Positions 9,292-18,005 of a stretch of DNA of 64,000 bases are shown piece by piece. The stretch is from Mariniflexile maritimum (GTDB lineage Bacteria; Bacteroidota; Bacteroidia; Flavobacteriales; Flavobacteriaceae): the NCBI RefSeq assembly GCF_009746565.1, contig NZ_WRPN01000007.1, positions 123,050-187,049 of the forward strand, in the 5' to 3' direction. The stretch's first letter is position 1; each line of letters opens with the position of its first letter. Both the position numbers and the translations under genes were made by a program. The notes below the pieces were generated by a model that worked only from the letters and a program-made list of their open reading frames with translations, did not search any database and was not told the DNA's origin.

Positions 9292-11034
9292 ATGAAAAAA
9301 AATATAAAGATAATTGGCTGTTTACTTGCAACAATAATATTGTCTGCATGCAGCAACGATTTTTTAGAATACGAACCAGAGGGTGTACTCTCTAGTGAAA
9401 ATGTTGCAACGGCTGATAATGCAGAGGCATTAGTTATAGCGGCTTATGCTGCAATTGGTAACGATGATATGATTGGACCATTAACCTCTCAATGGGTTTA
9501 CGGTAGCGTACGTTCTGATGACGCTTATAAAGGAGGCGGGGGTCGTGGTGACGTTGATATTGTAGATAAATATGAGCAATATAACCTTACTGCAGCAGAT
9601 CAGGGCGACTGGATGACACCAAGAACGTGGACACTTTATTATAGAGCCATTTCAAGAGCTAATTTTGCCTTATCTGTAATTAACATCATTCCAGATGGAG
9701 ACTATCCAAACAAAGCTATCAGACAAGCTGAACTTAGGTTTTTAAGAGCGCACTGTCATTTTATGTTAAAACTGATTTTCAAAAAAATACCTTATATAAC
9801 TGAAGATATGACCGCTGAGGAGAAAGCATCAACTTCCAATGATATAGATAACGATGCCTTATGGAATAAAATAGCAGACGATTTTTTGTTTGCCTATAAC
9901 ACGTTGCCACAATCTCAAGATCAAGTTGGTAGAGCCGATAAAAATGCTGCTGCTGCTTATTTAGCAAAATTGCGTTTATATCAAGCTTATGAGCAAAATG
10001 ACTCCCATCAGGTAACTAATATCAATGCTGCAAGATTACAAGAAGTGATTGATTACGCCGATGATGTTACAGGAGCTTTAGAAGCAGATTATGGGAATAA
10101 TTTCCTTGATGGTTTTGATAATGGTCCAGAATCTATTTGGGCTGTTCAGTTTTCTATAAATGATGGTACAACTGTTGGTAGGACAAGTTTTGTTACGGGG
10201 TTAAACTCACCACATGGTACTGGATTATATGGATGTTGTGGATTCCATTTGGCTAGCCAAAATATGGTAAATGCGTTCCAAACGGATACTTCAGGGTTAC
10301 CTTTATTAGATACGTTTAATAATACAAGCATTTTTAATGTTGTTGATGGAAATGGTGAGACGCCATTGGCTCCTGGTATTACAGTAGATCCAAGAATTGA
10401 TCACACAGTTGGTATACCTGGTCGTCCATTTAAATATCGCAATACCGTAAATAATACTGGTGACATGATTTATAACTTTAGTTGGGCAAGAGACCCAGGT
10501 GTGTATGGCTATTTTGGCAATATGAAAGAGCAACAAGCACCAGATTGTTCATGCTATGTTAAAGAAGGTCCGTTTGTTGGAACTTCAAAAAATATAGATT
10601 TTATACGTTATGCTGATGTATTGTTATTTAAGGCAGAAGCATTAATTCAATTAAATCAAGTAGATGCAGGTGTAACCATTATTAATCAAATTAGAACCCG
10701 TGCAGCGGCAAGTACGCAAAGACAAATTGATGCTGGAGCTTCAAACATTTATAATGTAGGCATGTACCCCATGGGTATGTCTAAAGATAATGCTTGGAAG
10801 GCTTTAATGTTTGAAAGACGTTTGGAGTTTGGTATGGAAGGGCCAAGGTTTTTTGATCTTGTGAGATGGGGGATTGCTGAACCTGTTCTTAATGCCTATT
10901 TAGCGGTAGAAAAAACAAGAAAAGATTTTCTTTCCAATGCAAAATTTACAGCAGGCAGAGATGAATATTACCCAATTCCACAAAGAGAAATTGATTTTAC
11001 GGGTGGATTGTATGACCAAAACCCTGGATATTAA
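9292..11034 (+). CDS. SusD/RagB-family outer-membrane sugar-binding lipoprotein
   Basis: This is the surface lipoprotein that captures the glycan and closes the SusC channel. A lipoprotein signal is clear (IIGCLLATIILSAC, Cys at about residue 20), followed by the SusD-like alpha-helical TPR fold. Typical family features are the early DFLEYEPEG segment, RFLRAHCHFML in the second TPR region, IRYADVLLFKAEALIQ and FERRLEFGMEGPRFFDLVRWG near the C-terminus. Its 580 residues are normal. It ends the permease-GH32-SusC-SusD run and is followed by two hairpins. No SusE/SusF-like gene follows, so the locus is a minimal one. Confidence 0.97.
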   Translation: MKKNIKIIGCLLATIILSACSNDFLEYEPEGVLSSENVATADNAEALVIAAYAAIGNDDMIGPLTSQWVYGSVRSDDAYKGGGGRGDVDIVDKYEQYNLTAADQGDWMTPRTWTLYYRAISRANFALSVINIIPDGDYPNKAIRQAELRFLRAHCHFMLKLIFKKIPYITEDMTAEEKASTSNDIDNDALWNKIADDFLFAYNTLPQSQDQVGRADKNAAAAYLAKLRLYQAYEQNDSHQVTNINAARLQEVIDYADDVTGALEADYGNNFLDGFDNGPESIWAVQFSINDGTTVGRTSFVTGLNSPHGTGLYGCCGFHLASQNMVNAFQTDTSGLPLLDTFNNTSIFNVVDGNGETPLAPGITVDPRIDHTVGIPGRPFKYRNTVNNTGDMIYNFSWARDPGVYGYFGNMKEQQAPDCSCYVKEGPFVGTSKNIDFIRYADVLLFKAEALIQLNQVDAGVTIINQIRTRAAASTQRQIDAGASNIYNVGMYPMGMSKDNAWKALMFERRLEFGMEGPRFFDLVRWGIAEPVLNAYLAVEKTRKDFLSNAKFTAGRDEYYPIPQREIDFTGGLYDQNPGY

Positions 11035-11077
11035 TTTTAATCATAAAATTGTTTAGTTTTTTGAGTTAGTTTTTTTA

Positions 11078-11114
11078 ATTCCAGAAGTCTTTATAACTTA
11101 AAGGCTTCTGGAAT
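11078..11114 (+). terminator. Terminator-like hairpin after susD
   Basis: The arms ATTCCAGAAGTCTTT and AAAGGCTTCTGGAAT (one G-T wobble) are followed by an A-rich tract. It is placed 43 bp after the susD stop and should end or attenuate the transcript before the alpha-galactosidase gene. Confidence 0.6.
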
Positions 11115-11125
11115 ATTAAAAAAAA

Positions 11126-11140
11126 GGAGTTTTAAACTCC
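11126..11140 (+). terminator. Second small hairpin after susD
   Basis: GGAGTTT and AAACTCC face each other across a single base. It lies 11 bp behind the first hairpin and probably acts with it. The tight loop makes its role uncertain. Confidence 0.35.
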
Positions 11141-11247
11141 TATTCTTGTTGAGATTTTTAAGAATGTTTTTCTGCTTATAAATTTTTTGCCTGCCTCAAA
11201 TGTTACTATCTGCAATATAAAATAATATTGGACATAAAGCATATATC

Positions 11248-13440
11248 ATGAAAATTAAATTTAATAAAGCGATTATTTTATTTTTTGTCATTTCTTATTG
11301 TAGCGCACAAACTATAATTCCTGTAGAAACCAAAGATTTTGCGATGGTTTTTAAAACGGACAACCAAAATCGATTATGGAATTGTTACTTCGGTAAAAAA
11401 TTAAGTGATAATTCAGATTATAAACATATTGATGAGCAATATTATTTTCCTAGTTCAAATGCGGGTATGTATAATGCCGCATATACCCCGTCAGGCACTT
11501 GGAACTTATCTGAGCCTGCCTTACAAGTAAAACATTTTGATGGAAATTTATCTACCGAATTACATTTTGTTAATGTAAAAACTGAGGTAAATAATGAAGA
11601 AACCATTACAAAAATTACATTAAAAGACCCAGTTTATAAATTAAAAGTGGTTTTAAATTATAAAGTTTGGTCAAACTTAAATGTGGTAGAACAATGGACA
11701 GAAATAACCAATAATGAGACCGATACCATTGAATTAAATAAGTACGCCTCAGCAAATTTATATTTTACTAATAAGGATTTTTATTTAACACATTTTCAAG
11801 GGGAGTATTTAAAAGAAATGCAGCCTATAGAAGAAAAGCTCACTCAAGGTTTAAAAACAATTGAGTCAAAATTAGGTACACGTGCCATGTTATTGGGAAC
11901 TCCTAATTTCATTGTTTCATTTGAAAACCCTCAAAGCGAAGGTGATGGATTGGTTTTACTTGGTCAATTAGCTTGGAGTGGAAATTATAAAATAGATTTT
12001 GAAATAGATTCATATAAAAACTTAAGATTAATTGCAGGTATTAACCCTTATGAGTCCAATTATTACTTAAAAAAGGATGAAACTTTTAAAACACCTTCGC
12101 TTATTTATTCAATATCTAATAAAGGGACAGGTTTGGCATCCAGACAATTGCAATCTTGGGCAAAAAAATACAGGGTTTTAGATGGTGAAGGAGATAGATT
12201 AACCCTTTTGAATAATTGGGAAGCTACTTATTTTGATTTTAATGAAACTAAACTTTCTAAATTAGTTAAAGATACAAAAAATTTAGGGTTGGATTTGTTT
12301 TTACTTGATGATGGTTGGTTCGGAAATAAATATCCTAGAAATAATGATGATGCAGGATTGGGCGATTGGCAGGAAAACCGAAAAAAATTGCCAAATGGAT
12401 TAGGTTACTTGGTAAAAGAAGCCAAAAAGAATAATGTAAAATTTGGAATTTGGATTGAACCAGAAATGGCAAATCCGGAAAGTGAATTGTTTAAAAATCA
12501 TCCAGATTGGATTATTAAGCAACCAGAACGTCCTGAAAAATTATACCGTAACCAGATGGTGTTGGATGTAACTAATCCGGAAGTACAAGATTTTATATAT
12601 GATGTGGTCGATAACCTATTTACGCAAAACCCAGAAATAGCTTTTATAAAGTGGGATTGTAATGCGGTGATTTACAATGCTTATTCTGCCTACCAGCTGC
12701 AAAAAGGAATCTCGCAAACACATCTTTATGTGGATTATGTTTTAGGACTTTATAAAGTACTAGAAAGAATTAGAGAAAAATATCCTAAAGTGCCTATGAT
12801 GCTATGTTCTGGCGGTGGTGGAAGAGCTGATTATGAGTTTTTAAAATATTTTACTGAATTTTGGCCAAGTGACGATACCGATCCTATCGAACGTATTTTT
12901 CTTCAATGGAATTATTCCTATTTTTTTCCTGCGATAACAATGGATTGCCATGTAACTAATTGGGGAAATCAACCCATTAAATTTAAGGTTGATGTAGCTA
13001 GTATGGGGAAATTAGGGTTTGATGTTGATGTGAGCCACATGAATGAGAAAGATTTGGGTTTCACGAAAACCGCTATTAAAAATTACAATGGTTTTAAAAA
13101 TATGGTGCTTCATGGCGAACAATATCGTTTGTCTAGTCCGTATAAAAACCCGTTTGCGTCTTTAATGTATGTCAATAATAATCAATCTCAGGCTATTATG
13201 TTTAATTATCTCAGCTCTAATAGGTTTATGGAAAGAATGACCAAGCGACCTATTAAATTGAAAGGGTTAGATGCCAATAAAAAATACAGTATTAAAGAAA
13301 TAAATCTATATCCAGGGGTGAAATCCACATTAAATGAATTGGTTGTTTATTCTGGTGATTTTTTAATGACAGTAGGTATAAATCCTGAAATAGATACTAA
13401 AAGGACAAGTGTAATATTATTGATTGAAGGAGTAAATTGA
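11248..13440 (+). CDS. Glycoside hydrolase family 36 alpha-galactosidase
   Basis: The enzyme is predicted to release galactose from raffinose, stachyose or melibiose. The order is a signal peptide (FFVISYCSAQ), an N-terminal beta-sandwich (to about residue 300), the catalytic barrel, and a small C-terminal beta domain. Catalytic residues are visible: nucleophile Asp470 in IKWDCN, acid/base in SDDTDPIER (Asp542/543), and the family 36 strand motifs LDDGWFG, GIWIEPEMANPES and CSGGGGRADYE. At 730 residues the length is usual. It follows SusD after 214 bp that include two hairpins, so it may have its own promoter. Next to GH32 and a fructokinase-like gene, it makes raffinose-family oligosaccharides the best guess for the locus substrate. 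Confidence 0.95.
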   Translation: MKIKFNKAIILFFVISYCSAQTIIPVETKDFAMVFKTDNQNRLWNCYFGKKLSDNSDYKHIDEQYYFPSSNAGMYNAAYTPSGTWNLSEPALQVKHFDGNLSTELHFVNVKTEVNNEETITKITLKDPVYKLKVVLNYKVWSNLNVVEQWTEITNNETDTIELNKYASANLYFTNKDFYLTHFQGEYLKEMQPIEEKLTQGLKTIESKLGTRAMLLGTPNFIVSFENPQSEGDGLVLLGQLAWSGNYKIDFEIDSYKNLRLIAGINPYESNYYLKKDETFKTPSLIYSISNKGTGLASRQLQSWAKKYRVLDGEGDRLTLLNNWEATYFDFNETKLSKLVKDTKNLGLDLFLLDDGWFGNKYPRNNDDAGLGDWQENRKKLPNGLGYLVKEAKKNNVKFGIWIEPEMANPESELFKNHPDWIIKQPERPEKLYRNQMVLDVTNPEVQDFIYDVVDNLFTQNPEIAFIKWDCNAVIYNAYSAYQLQKGISQTHLYVDYVLGLYKVLERIREKYPKVPMMLCSGGGGRADYEFLKYFTEFWPSDDTDPIERIFLQWNYSYFFPAITMDCHVTNWGNQPIKFKVDVASMGKLGFDVDVSHMNEKDLGFTKTAIKNYNGFKNMVLHGEQYRLSSPYKNPFASLMYVNNNQSQAIMFNYLSSNRFMERMTKRPIKLKGLDANKKYSIKEINLYPGVKSTLNELVVYSGDFLMTVGINPEIDTKRTSVILLIEGVN

Positions 13441-13481
13441 GATATTTTTCAATTACTTGTTGAATATTAAAAGAAGATTAT

Positions 13482-14366
13482 ATGGCAAAAATAACATGTT
13501 TCGGAGAAGTGTTATGGGATGTGTTTCCTACGCATAAAAAAATAGGAGGAGCTCCTTTAAATGTTGCCAATAGATTGCAGGCGTTAGGAAATAACGTCAC
13601 CATGATTAGTGCTATTGGAGAAGGTGGAAATGGCACCAAATTGCTTGATTACATTAAGGAAGTTGGTATTAATCCTAATTGTATTCAAGTACACAATGAA
13701 TATAAAACTGGGAAAGTAAAAGTGATGCTGAATGAAAAAGGTTCTGCTTCATACGATATTAAATACCCAAGAGCTTGGGATAAAATAAGACTAACTGAAA
13801 TAAATAAAAACGCCGTTAAAAATTCAGATGCTTTTGTTTTTGGAAGTCTTGCAGCAAGAGATGAAAGTTCAAGAAATACCTTGTTTAAATTAATAGAACT
13901 TGCAAATTATAAAATTTTTGATTTAAATCTAAGACCACCATATTATACAAAAGATTTGCTAATAAAATTAATGAATGAAGCTGATTTTATTAAGTTTAAT
14001 GATGATGAATTGTATGAGGTTAGTGGGTATTTAGACTCTAAATACCGCTCTATGGAACAGAACATTAGGTTTGTTTCTGAAAAAACTAATACCAAACACA
14101 TTTGCGTAACCAAAGGGCATCATGGTGCTGTATTATTGTATGATGATACGTTTTATTATAATAGTGGTTATCTAATTAAAGTAATTGATACCGTTGGTGC
14201 GGGCGATTCCTTTTTAGGCGCGTTAATAAGTCAACTGTTAAACAAAGTGAATCCACAAGAGGCCATCGATTTTGCCTGCGCAGTGGGTGCCATGGTCGCG
14301 CAAAGCGAAGGGGCTAATCCTGTTTTATTACATTCGGATATTGATGCATTTATCAATCCATATTGA
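13482..14366 (+). CDS. PfkB-family sugar kinase, probable fructokinase
   Basis: This cytoplasmic kinase is expected to phosphorylate fructose released by the GH32 enzyme. The ribokinase/PfkB fold is shown by the N-terminal GEVLWDVFP and GGAPLNVANRLQALG motifs, FDLNLRPPYY in the middle, and the C-terminal signature DTVGAGDSFLGAL with catalytic Asp242. The residues after the start (CFGEVLWD, IGGAPLNVA) are like bacterial fructokinases, which supports fructose over ribose, though sequence alone does not settle it. At 294 residues it has normal length. It is 41 bp behind the alpha-galactosidase and is probably the last gene of the locus. Confidence 0.92.
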   Translation: MAKITCFGEVLWDVFPTHKKIGGAPLNVANRLQALGNNVTMISAIGEGGNGTKLLDYIKEVGINPNCIQVHNEYKTGKVKVMLNEKGSASYDIKYPRAWDKIRLTEINKNAVKNSDAFVFGSLAARDESSRNTLFKLIELANYKIFDLNLRPPYYTKDLLIKLMNEADFIKFNDDELYEVSGYLDSKYRSMEQNIRFVSEKTNTKHICVTKGHHGAVLLYDDTFYYNSGYLIKVIDTVGAGDSFLGALISQLLNKVNPQEAIDFACAVGAMVAQSEGANPVLLHSDIDAFINPY

Positions 14367-14624
14367 ATATTAATAATTTGAGTTTTCTTAATGTTTCATT
14401 TAAAAAATGTTTATAATGGCTAGGATCTGCTTGGTATTGGCTTTTAAAATATACCGATTTAAAAATTCACGCCCTTTTCCCCAATAGCATCATTTTTTTT
14501 CTTAAAATAGCACGGTAAACAAAATGTAACCCTGTTGCAAATCCAGCATGGAGACTTTAGTTTTTGCGGTGGTTTAAACACTTTAAAAACCCGAGTTCTA
14601 TATAAGAAATCAGTTATTTTAACA

Positions 14625-14726
14625 TAGAAAAAGCAGATAAATTTATCAGGAATGCCTCCAGGCATCTATTTGTTGAAAATAGTTGCCGAAAAAGGCAGTC
14701 ACGTATCTAAAATTCTCAAAAAATAG
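14625..14726 (+). pseudogene. Remnant of a T9SS type A C-terminal sorting domain
   Basis: Translated forward, 14652-14726 reads MPPGIYLLKIVAEKGSHVSK and ends ILKK-stop; the preceding codons read QINLSG. This is the hallmark end of a type IX secretion cargo tail (LSGLPPGIYLLKI...KIIK). A stop codon at 14625-14627 and no readable start show that only the last part survives, so a secreted protein gene once stood here and has decayed. What the lost protein did cannot be read. Confidence 0.6.
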
Positions 14727-15060
14727 ATAGTAACAAACAAAGAAGCATGTTCTGTTACCCTACGGCTTCTTGGTTCATGGTTTGTTCCTTAATTGTATAA
14801 ACTAGATTTGTTTTACACAATCTGCTAATTGTAAGTTTTTTTTAAAGCTATTGTAAATCAATCCGTTTAAATTTCTTTTTTATACCATTTTGTATATATT
14901 TGTGAAGTTAATAAAAAAATGAGGGATTGTTTTTTTAAATGAAAATACTTTTTGTCTCAGAAAAGCGTTTTTAATTATAAGAAATAGAAATATTTTGCAT
15001 TTCGTCGATGATAATTAGCATTTCACAGATGTTTTTTTCAATATAATGCAGGTATTTATT

Positions 15061-15089
15061 TTGTTCGCTCGCTTTTTTTTATACATTTG
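15061..15089 (+). promoter_or_regulatory. Bacteroidota promoter (TTG-N18-TACATTTG)
   Basis: TTG at 15061-15063 and TACATTTG at 15082-15089 are 18 bp apart, a good match to the -33/-7 consensus of this phylum (TTG, 17-23 bp, TAnnTTTG). The expected start of transcription, about 15095, is only about two bases before the ATG of the next gene. Confidence 0.6.
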
Positions 15090-15096
15090 TTAACAA

Positions 15097-15294
15097 ATGA
15101 TAATACAAAACAAAAGAATAATTGCCTCAATCTTATTTGTTTTAATAAGTTTTGTATGTGCAGCACAAGCATTGCCGCCCCCTGGTCCGCCGCCGCCTAT
15201 AGGTCTTCCTATTGATGGAGGTGTGTTAATGGGCCTAGTGGCTGGTATATTTTACGGCGCCAAAAAATTATGGTTCAGCAAAAGCAAGCTTTAG
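15097..15294 (+). CDS. Small PID-CTERM-like protein (65 residues)
   Basis: This short envelope protein has a signal peptide (SILFVLISFVCAAQA), a proline-rich centre (LPPPGPPPPIGLPIDGG) and then a hydrophobic stretch (VLMGLVAGIFYGA) with a basic end (KKLWFSKSKL). The PID motif followed by a hydrophobic segment and basic residues matches the short PID-CTERM proteins of Flavobacteriia, which resemble sorting tails recognised by an envelope transpeptidase. The whole mature protein is essentially just the tail. Its function is unknown. Its stop overlaps the end of the convergent riboflavin synthase gene by 4 bp, and the promoter leaves almost no leader. Confidence 0.75.
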   Translation: MIIQNKRIIASILFVLISFVCAAQALPPPGPPPPIGLPIDGGVLMGLVAGIFYGAKKLWFSKSKL

Positions 15295-15887
15295 TCTTTT
15301 TTTTCCAGTTGTAACAGTTTTGTTACATATTTCCCTAAAACATCAAATTCTAAATTTACCAGTGTACCTTCTTTAAACGTACTAAAATTAGTATGGTTAT
15401 AGGTATAAGGTATTATGGCAACGCTAAAACTATTTTGTTTAGAGTTTACAACCGTTAAGCTGGTGCCGTTTACGGTTATAGAGCCTTTTTCAATAGTGAT
15501 GTTGTTTAACGTGGCGTCGTATTGAAACGTAAAAACCCAACTGCCATTGGCTTCTTCAATAGAGGTGCAAACGGCGGTTTGGTCCACGTGGCCCTGTACC
15601 ATGTGGCCATCTAGCCTATCGCCCAATTTCATGGCGCGTTCCAAATTCACCTTATCCCCAATTTTTAAATGGCCTAAATTGGTTTTATCTAGGGTTTCCT
15701 GTATGGCCGTAACGGTGTATTCATTGGCGTTTATATGGGTTACGGTTAAGCAAACCCCATTGTGCGATACACTTTGGTCTATTTTAAGTTCTGGCGTAAG
15801 GCTACTTTTAATGCTTATGTTGAGGTTGCCCAAATCTGTTTTCAAATTTGAAATAACGCCCATAGTTTCAATAATTCCTGTAAACAT
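15291..15887 (-). CDS. ribE: Riboflavin synthase, alpha chain
   Basis: It joins two 6,7-dimethyl-8-ribityllumazine molecules to give riboflavin. The N-terminus MFTGIIETMG is the family hallmark, and the two lumazine-binding repeats are visible (about 1-97 and 98-198) with the paired motifs SVSHNGVCLTV and GSITVNGTSLTVV and the linker DGHMVQGHVD. At 198 residues the length is normal. The gene stands alone and is divergent from pdxA. The 26-bp gap plus the start of the pdxA frame must hold both promoters. No FMN riboswitch is visible upstream. Confidence 0.97.
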   Translation of the reverse strand: MFTGIIETMGVISNLKTDLGNLNISIKSSLTPELKIDQSVSHNGVCLTVTHINANEYTVTAIQETLDKTNLGHLKIGDKVNLERAMKLGDRLDGHMVQGHVDQTAVCTSIEEANGSWVFTFQYDATLNNITIEKGSITVNGTSLTVVNSKQNSFSVAIIPYTYNHTNFSTFKEGTLVNLEFDVLGKYVTKLLQLEKKD

Positions 15888-15908
15888 CGTATTGTCTGTT
15901 TATTTAAC

Positions 15909-15916
15909 TAAATTTG
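15909..15916 (+). promoter_or_regulatory. -7 box TAAATTTG for pdxA
   Basis: TAAATTTG matches the phylum -7 consensus and lies 36 bp before the chosen pdxA start. A -33 TTG at the standard distance is not obvious. It supports starting pdxA at 15953 rather than 15914, because the upstream ATG overlaps the box. Confidence 0.45.
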
Positions 15917-15952
15917 TACCATCAAAATTACAAACAAAAGTTGTCATTCTTA

Positions 15953-16999
15953 ATGAAGAAATCAGAAAATATAGTAGTTGGCATCTCCATAGGAGATTTA
16001 AACGGCATTGGCGGTGAAATTGTTTTAAAAACATTTGAAGACGCACGCATGCTAGAATTTTGTACCCCAGTTATTTTTGCTTCGGCGAAAGCCATGAATT
16101 TTTTCAAAACACATTTTAATTCCGAAATCAATTTCAATATTATTAATAGCTTAAACCAAGTGGTTACCGCAAAGGTTAATGTTTTTAACTGTTGGAACGA
16201 ACCTGTAAACATTGAGTTTGGAAAAGAAGACCCAAAAATAGGCGCCTATGCCATAAAATCGCTGCAGGCAGCAACCAAGGCGCTTAAGGAAGGCAGCATT
16301 GAGGTGTTGGTAACCGCTCCCATTAACAAGCACAATATACAATCGGAAGCGTTTAATTTTCCAGGGCATACCAATTATTTGGCGCAACAGCTAGGAGGCG
16401 AAAGCCTTATGTTTATGGTAACCGATACGTTAAGGGTGGGTTTATTGACCGATCATGTACCGGTTAAAGATATTGTAGAGCACCTATCGGAAGCATTAAT
16501 CGTAAATAAAATAACCACTGTTTACAACTCGCTTTTAAAGGATTTTGCGATTGTTCGACCAAAGATAGCCGTTTTGGGCATCAACCCGCATACCGGCGAT
16601 AATGGGGTTATTGGCAATGAAGATGATACCATTTTAAGGCCAACGCTACAAAAACTGAAGGATGCCGGCAAACTGGTTTTTGGCCCGTATGCCGCCGATA
16701 GTTTTTTTGGCTCAAACAATTATAAAAATTTCGATGCCATTGTAGCCACCTACCACGACCAAGGGTTAATTCCCTTTAAAACCTTATCGTTTGGCCATGG
16801 CGTGAATTTTACGGCAGGATTGAATAAAATTAGAACCTCGCCCGATCATGGAACGGCCTACGAAATTGCCGGAAAAGGCGTTGCCGATTCCAATTCTTTT
16901 AAGGAAGCTGTTTTTGCCGCTCTTCAAATACATAAAAACCGGATTGAATACGAAGAACTTACTTCAAATCCACTGCAAAAGTCCCGTCAAAAGATGTAA
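15953..16999 (+). CDS. pdxA: 4-hydroxythreonine-4-phosphate dehydrogenase
   Basis: PdxA oxidises 4-phospho-hydroxythreonine in the DXP-dependent route to pyridoxal phosphate. The start at 15953 gives MKKSENIVVGISIGDLNGIG, the usual beginning of the family. An ATG 39 bp upstream overlaps the probable promoter. Family motifs include TAPINKHNIQ, FPGHTNYLAQ, GINPHTGDNGVIGNED, ATYHDQGLIPFK and RTSPDHGTAYEIAGKG, which carry the metal and phosphate ligands. With 348 residues it has normal length. It heads a forward run of genes that continues into yceD-rpmF-fabH-accB-accC. Confidence 0.96.
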   Translation: MKKSENIVVGISIGDLNGIGGEIVLKTFEDARMLEFCTPVIFASAKAMNFFKTHFNSEINFNIINSLNQVVTAKVNVFNCWNEPVNIEFGKEDPKIGAYAIKSLQAATKALKEGSIEVLVTAPINKHNIQSEAFNFPGHTNYLAQQLGGESLMFMVTDTLRVGLLTDHVPVKDIVEHLSEALIVNKITTVYNSLLKDFAIVRPKIAVLGINPHTGDNGVIGNEDDTILRPTLQKLKDAGKLVFGPYAADSFFGSNNYKNFDAIVATYHDQGLIPFKTLSFGHGVNFTAGLNKIRTSPDHGTAYEIAGKGVADSNSFKEAVFAALQIHKNRIEYEELTSNPLQKSRQKM

Positions 17000-17042
17000 A
17001 CAAAAAAATGTTTATAAGTCATGTTGCTTAAATAAAAATTTA

Positions 17043-17050
17043 TATATTTG
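17043..17050 (+). promoter_or_regulatory. -7 box TATATTTG before yceD
   Basis: TATATTTG lies 22 bp before the yceD start. A TTG at 17024-17026 is only 16 bp away, slightly short of the 17-23 bp norm. It suggests that the yceD-rpmF-fabH-acc genes have their own promoter and do not rely on pdxA. Confidence 0.45.
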
Positions 17051-17072
17051 CAGGCTCAAAATAGATGTGATA

Positions 17073-17612
17073 ATGAAGCCGTTAAAAGAGTTTACGATCC
17101 CATTTGTAGGATTAAAGTTAGGAAAGCACCTTTTTGAGTATAAAATTGAAAACCCGTTCTTTGAATATTTTGAGTATGAAGAGTTTAACAACGTTAACGT
17201 TGATGTAAATGTTGTATTGGATAAAAAAACAACCTTACTGGAGTTAAACTTTAAAATGTCAGGATTTGTAAACGTGAATTGCGATGTTACCAACGAGCCC
17301 TACAACCAACCCATAGAAAATGCGTTTGATTTGGTGGTCAAGTTTGGAGACGAATATAATGATGAAGATACCGACATCCTAATCGTTCCACATGGCACTT
17401 ATGAAATCAATATCCAACAATACATTTACGAATTAATTGTACTGGCAGTACCTATAAAACGGATTCACCCAGGTGTTGAAGATGGCACCTTAGATTCCGA
17501 CATACTTAAAAAATTAGAAGAACTAAGCCCAAAGCTTAAAGAAGAAAAAGACACTGAAGAGGAAATAGATCCTCGATGGAATACATTAAAGAAACTATTA
17601 ACGGATAAATAA
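17073..17612 (+). CDS. YceD/DUF177 family protein
   Basis: This is a conserved partner gene of rpmF in many bacteria, linked to 23S rRNA or ribosome metabolism. The start at 17073 (MKPLKEFTIPFVGLKLGKH) gives 179 residues and lies just behind a TATATTTG box. Family features are the cysteine-containing strand (SGFVNVNCDVT), the acidic centre (VVKFGDEYNDEDTDILIVP) and the C-terminal DPRWNTLKKLL motif. It is 9 bp before rpmF, the classical arrangement. The biochemical role is not certain even in model species. Confidence 0.88.
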   Translation: MKPLKEFTIPFVGLKLGKHLFEYKIENPFFEYFEYEEFNNVNVDVNVVLDKKTTLLELNFKMSGFVNVNCDVTNEPYNQPIENAFDLVVKFGDEYNDEDTDILIVPHGTYEINIQQYIYELIVLAVPIKRIHPGVEDGTLDSDILKKLEELSPKLKEEKDTEEEIDPRWNTLKKLLTDK

Positions 17613-17621
17613 ACATAAAAA

Positions 17622-17825
17622 ATGGCACATCCTAAGAGAAAAATCTCAAAAACAAGAAGAGATAAAAGAAGAACCCACTACAAAGCAACTGCGCCACAAA
17701 TTGCTACTTGCCCAACAACAGGGGAAGCTCATTTATACCATAGAGCACATTGGCACGAAAACAAATTGTACTACAGAGGTCAAGTATTGATCGATAACTC
17801 TGAGGCCGTAGAAAACGTTGCATAA
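17622..17825 (+). CDS. rpmF: 50S ribosomal protein L32
   Basis: This is a small basic protein of the large ribosomal subunit. The N-terminus [20 protein letters not shown] is the typical L32 start, followed by the core with [15 protein letters not shown]. Only one of the four zinc-binding cysteines of C+ type L32 is seen (ATCPTTG), so this is a zinc-free variant, common in Bacteroidota. Its 67 residues are normal. It lies between yceD and fabH and is followed by a strong hairpin, so much of the transcript may end here. Confidence 0.97.
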   Translation: MAHPKRKISKTRRDKRRTHYKATAPQIATCPTTGEAHLYHRAHWHENKLYYRGQVLIDNSEAVENVA

Positions 17826-17846
17826 AAATTATGCATGCATATAATA

Positions 17847-17873
17847 AAACGCTCACATGTGAGCGTTTTTTTT
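17847..17873 (+). terminator. Strong terminator after rpmF
   Basis: AAAACGCTCACA and TGTGAGCGTTTT form a perfect palindrome that runs into a T-tract. It lies 22 bp after the rpmF stop and 130 bp before fabH. Confidence 0.85.
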
Positions 17874-18005
17874 ATGATATGTTTTTTCAACAGCACAAAA
17901 ACTCGTACTTTGCACCTTATTTCGTCAAACTTCAACGATTTTTGCGAAATTTTGTATGTTTTTGTTCAATTTTAACGATTTTTTGGTCAATTTAACTTTA
18001 AAGTT

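Larger units (their letters stand above)
14367..15096. other. 730-bp stretch with a decayed gene and promoter elements
   Basis: No intact gene is visible. The main recognisable piece is a C-terminal T9SS sorting-domain remnant (14625-14726). Further on are a TATATTTG box at 14895-14902 and a promoter at 15061-15089 for the small gene that follows. A 68-codon reverse-strand frame at 14459-14665 is only antisense to the remnant. The rest is AT-rich and without structure I can name. Confidence 0.6.

Noticed and set aside
14459..14665. 68-codon frame on the minus strand
   Set aside because: It is antisense to the T9SS tail remnant, has no recognisable motif, and the forward reading explains the sequence better.
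15888..15952. FMN riboswitch before riboflavin synthase
   Set aside because: The gap is too short and shows none of the conserved RFN stems.
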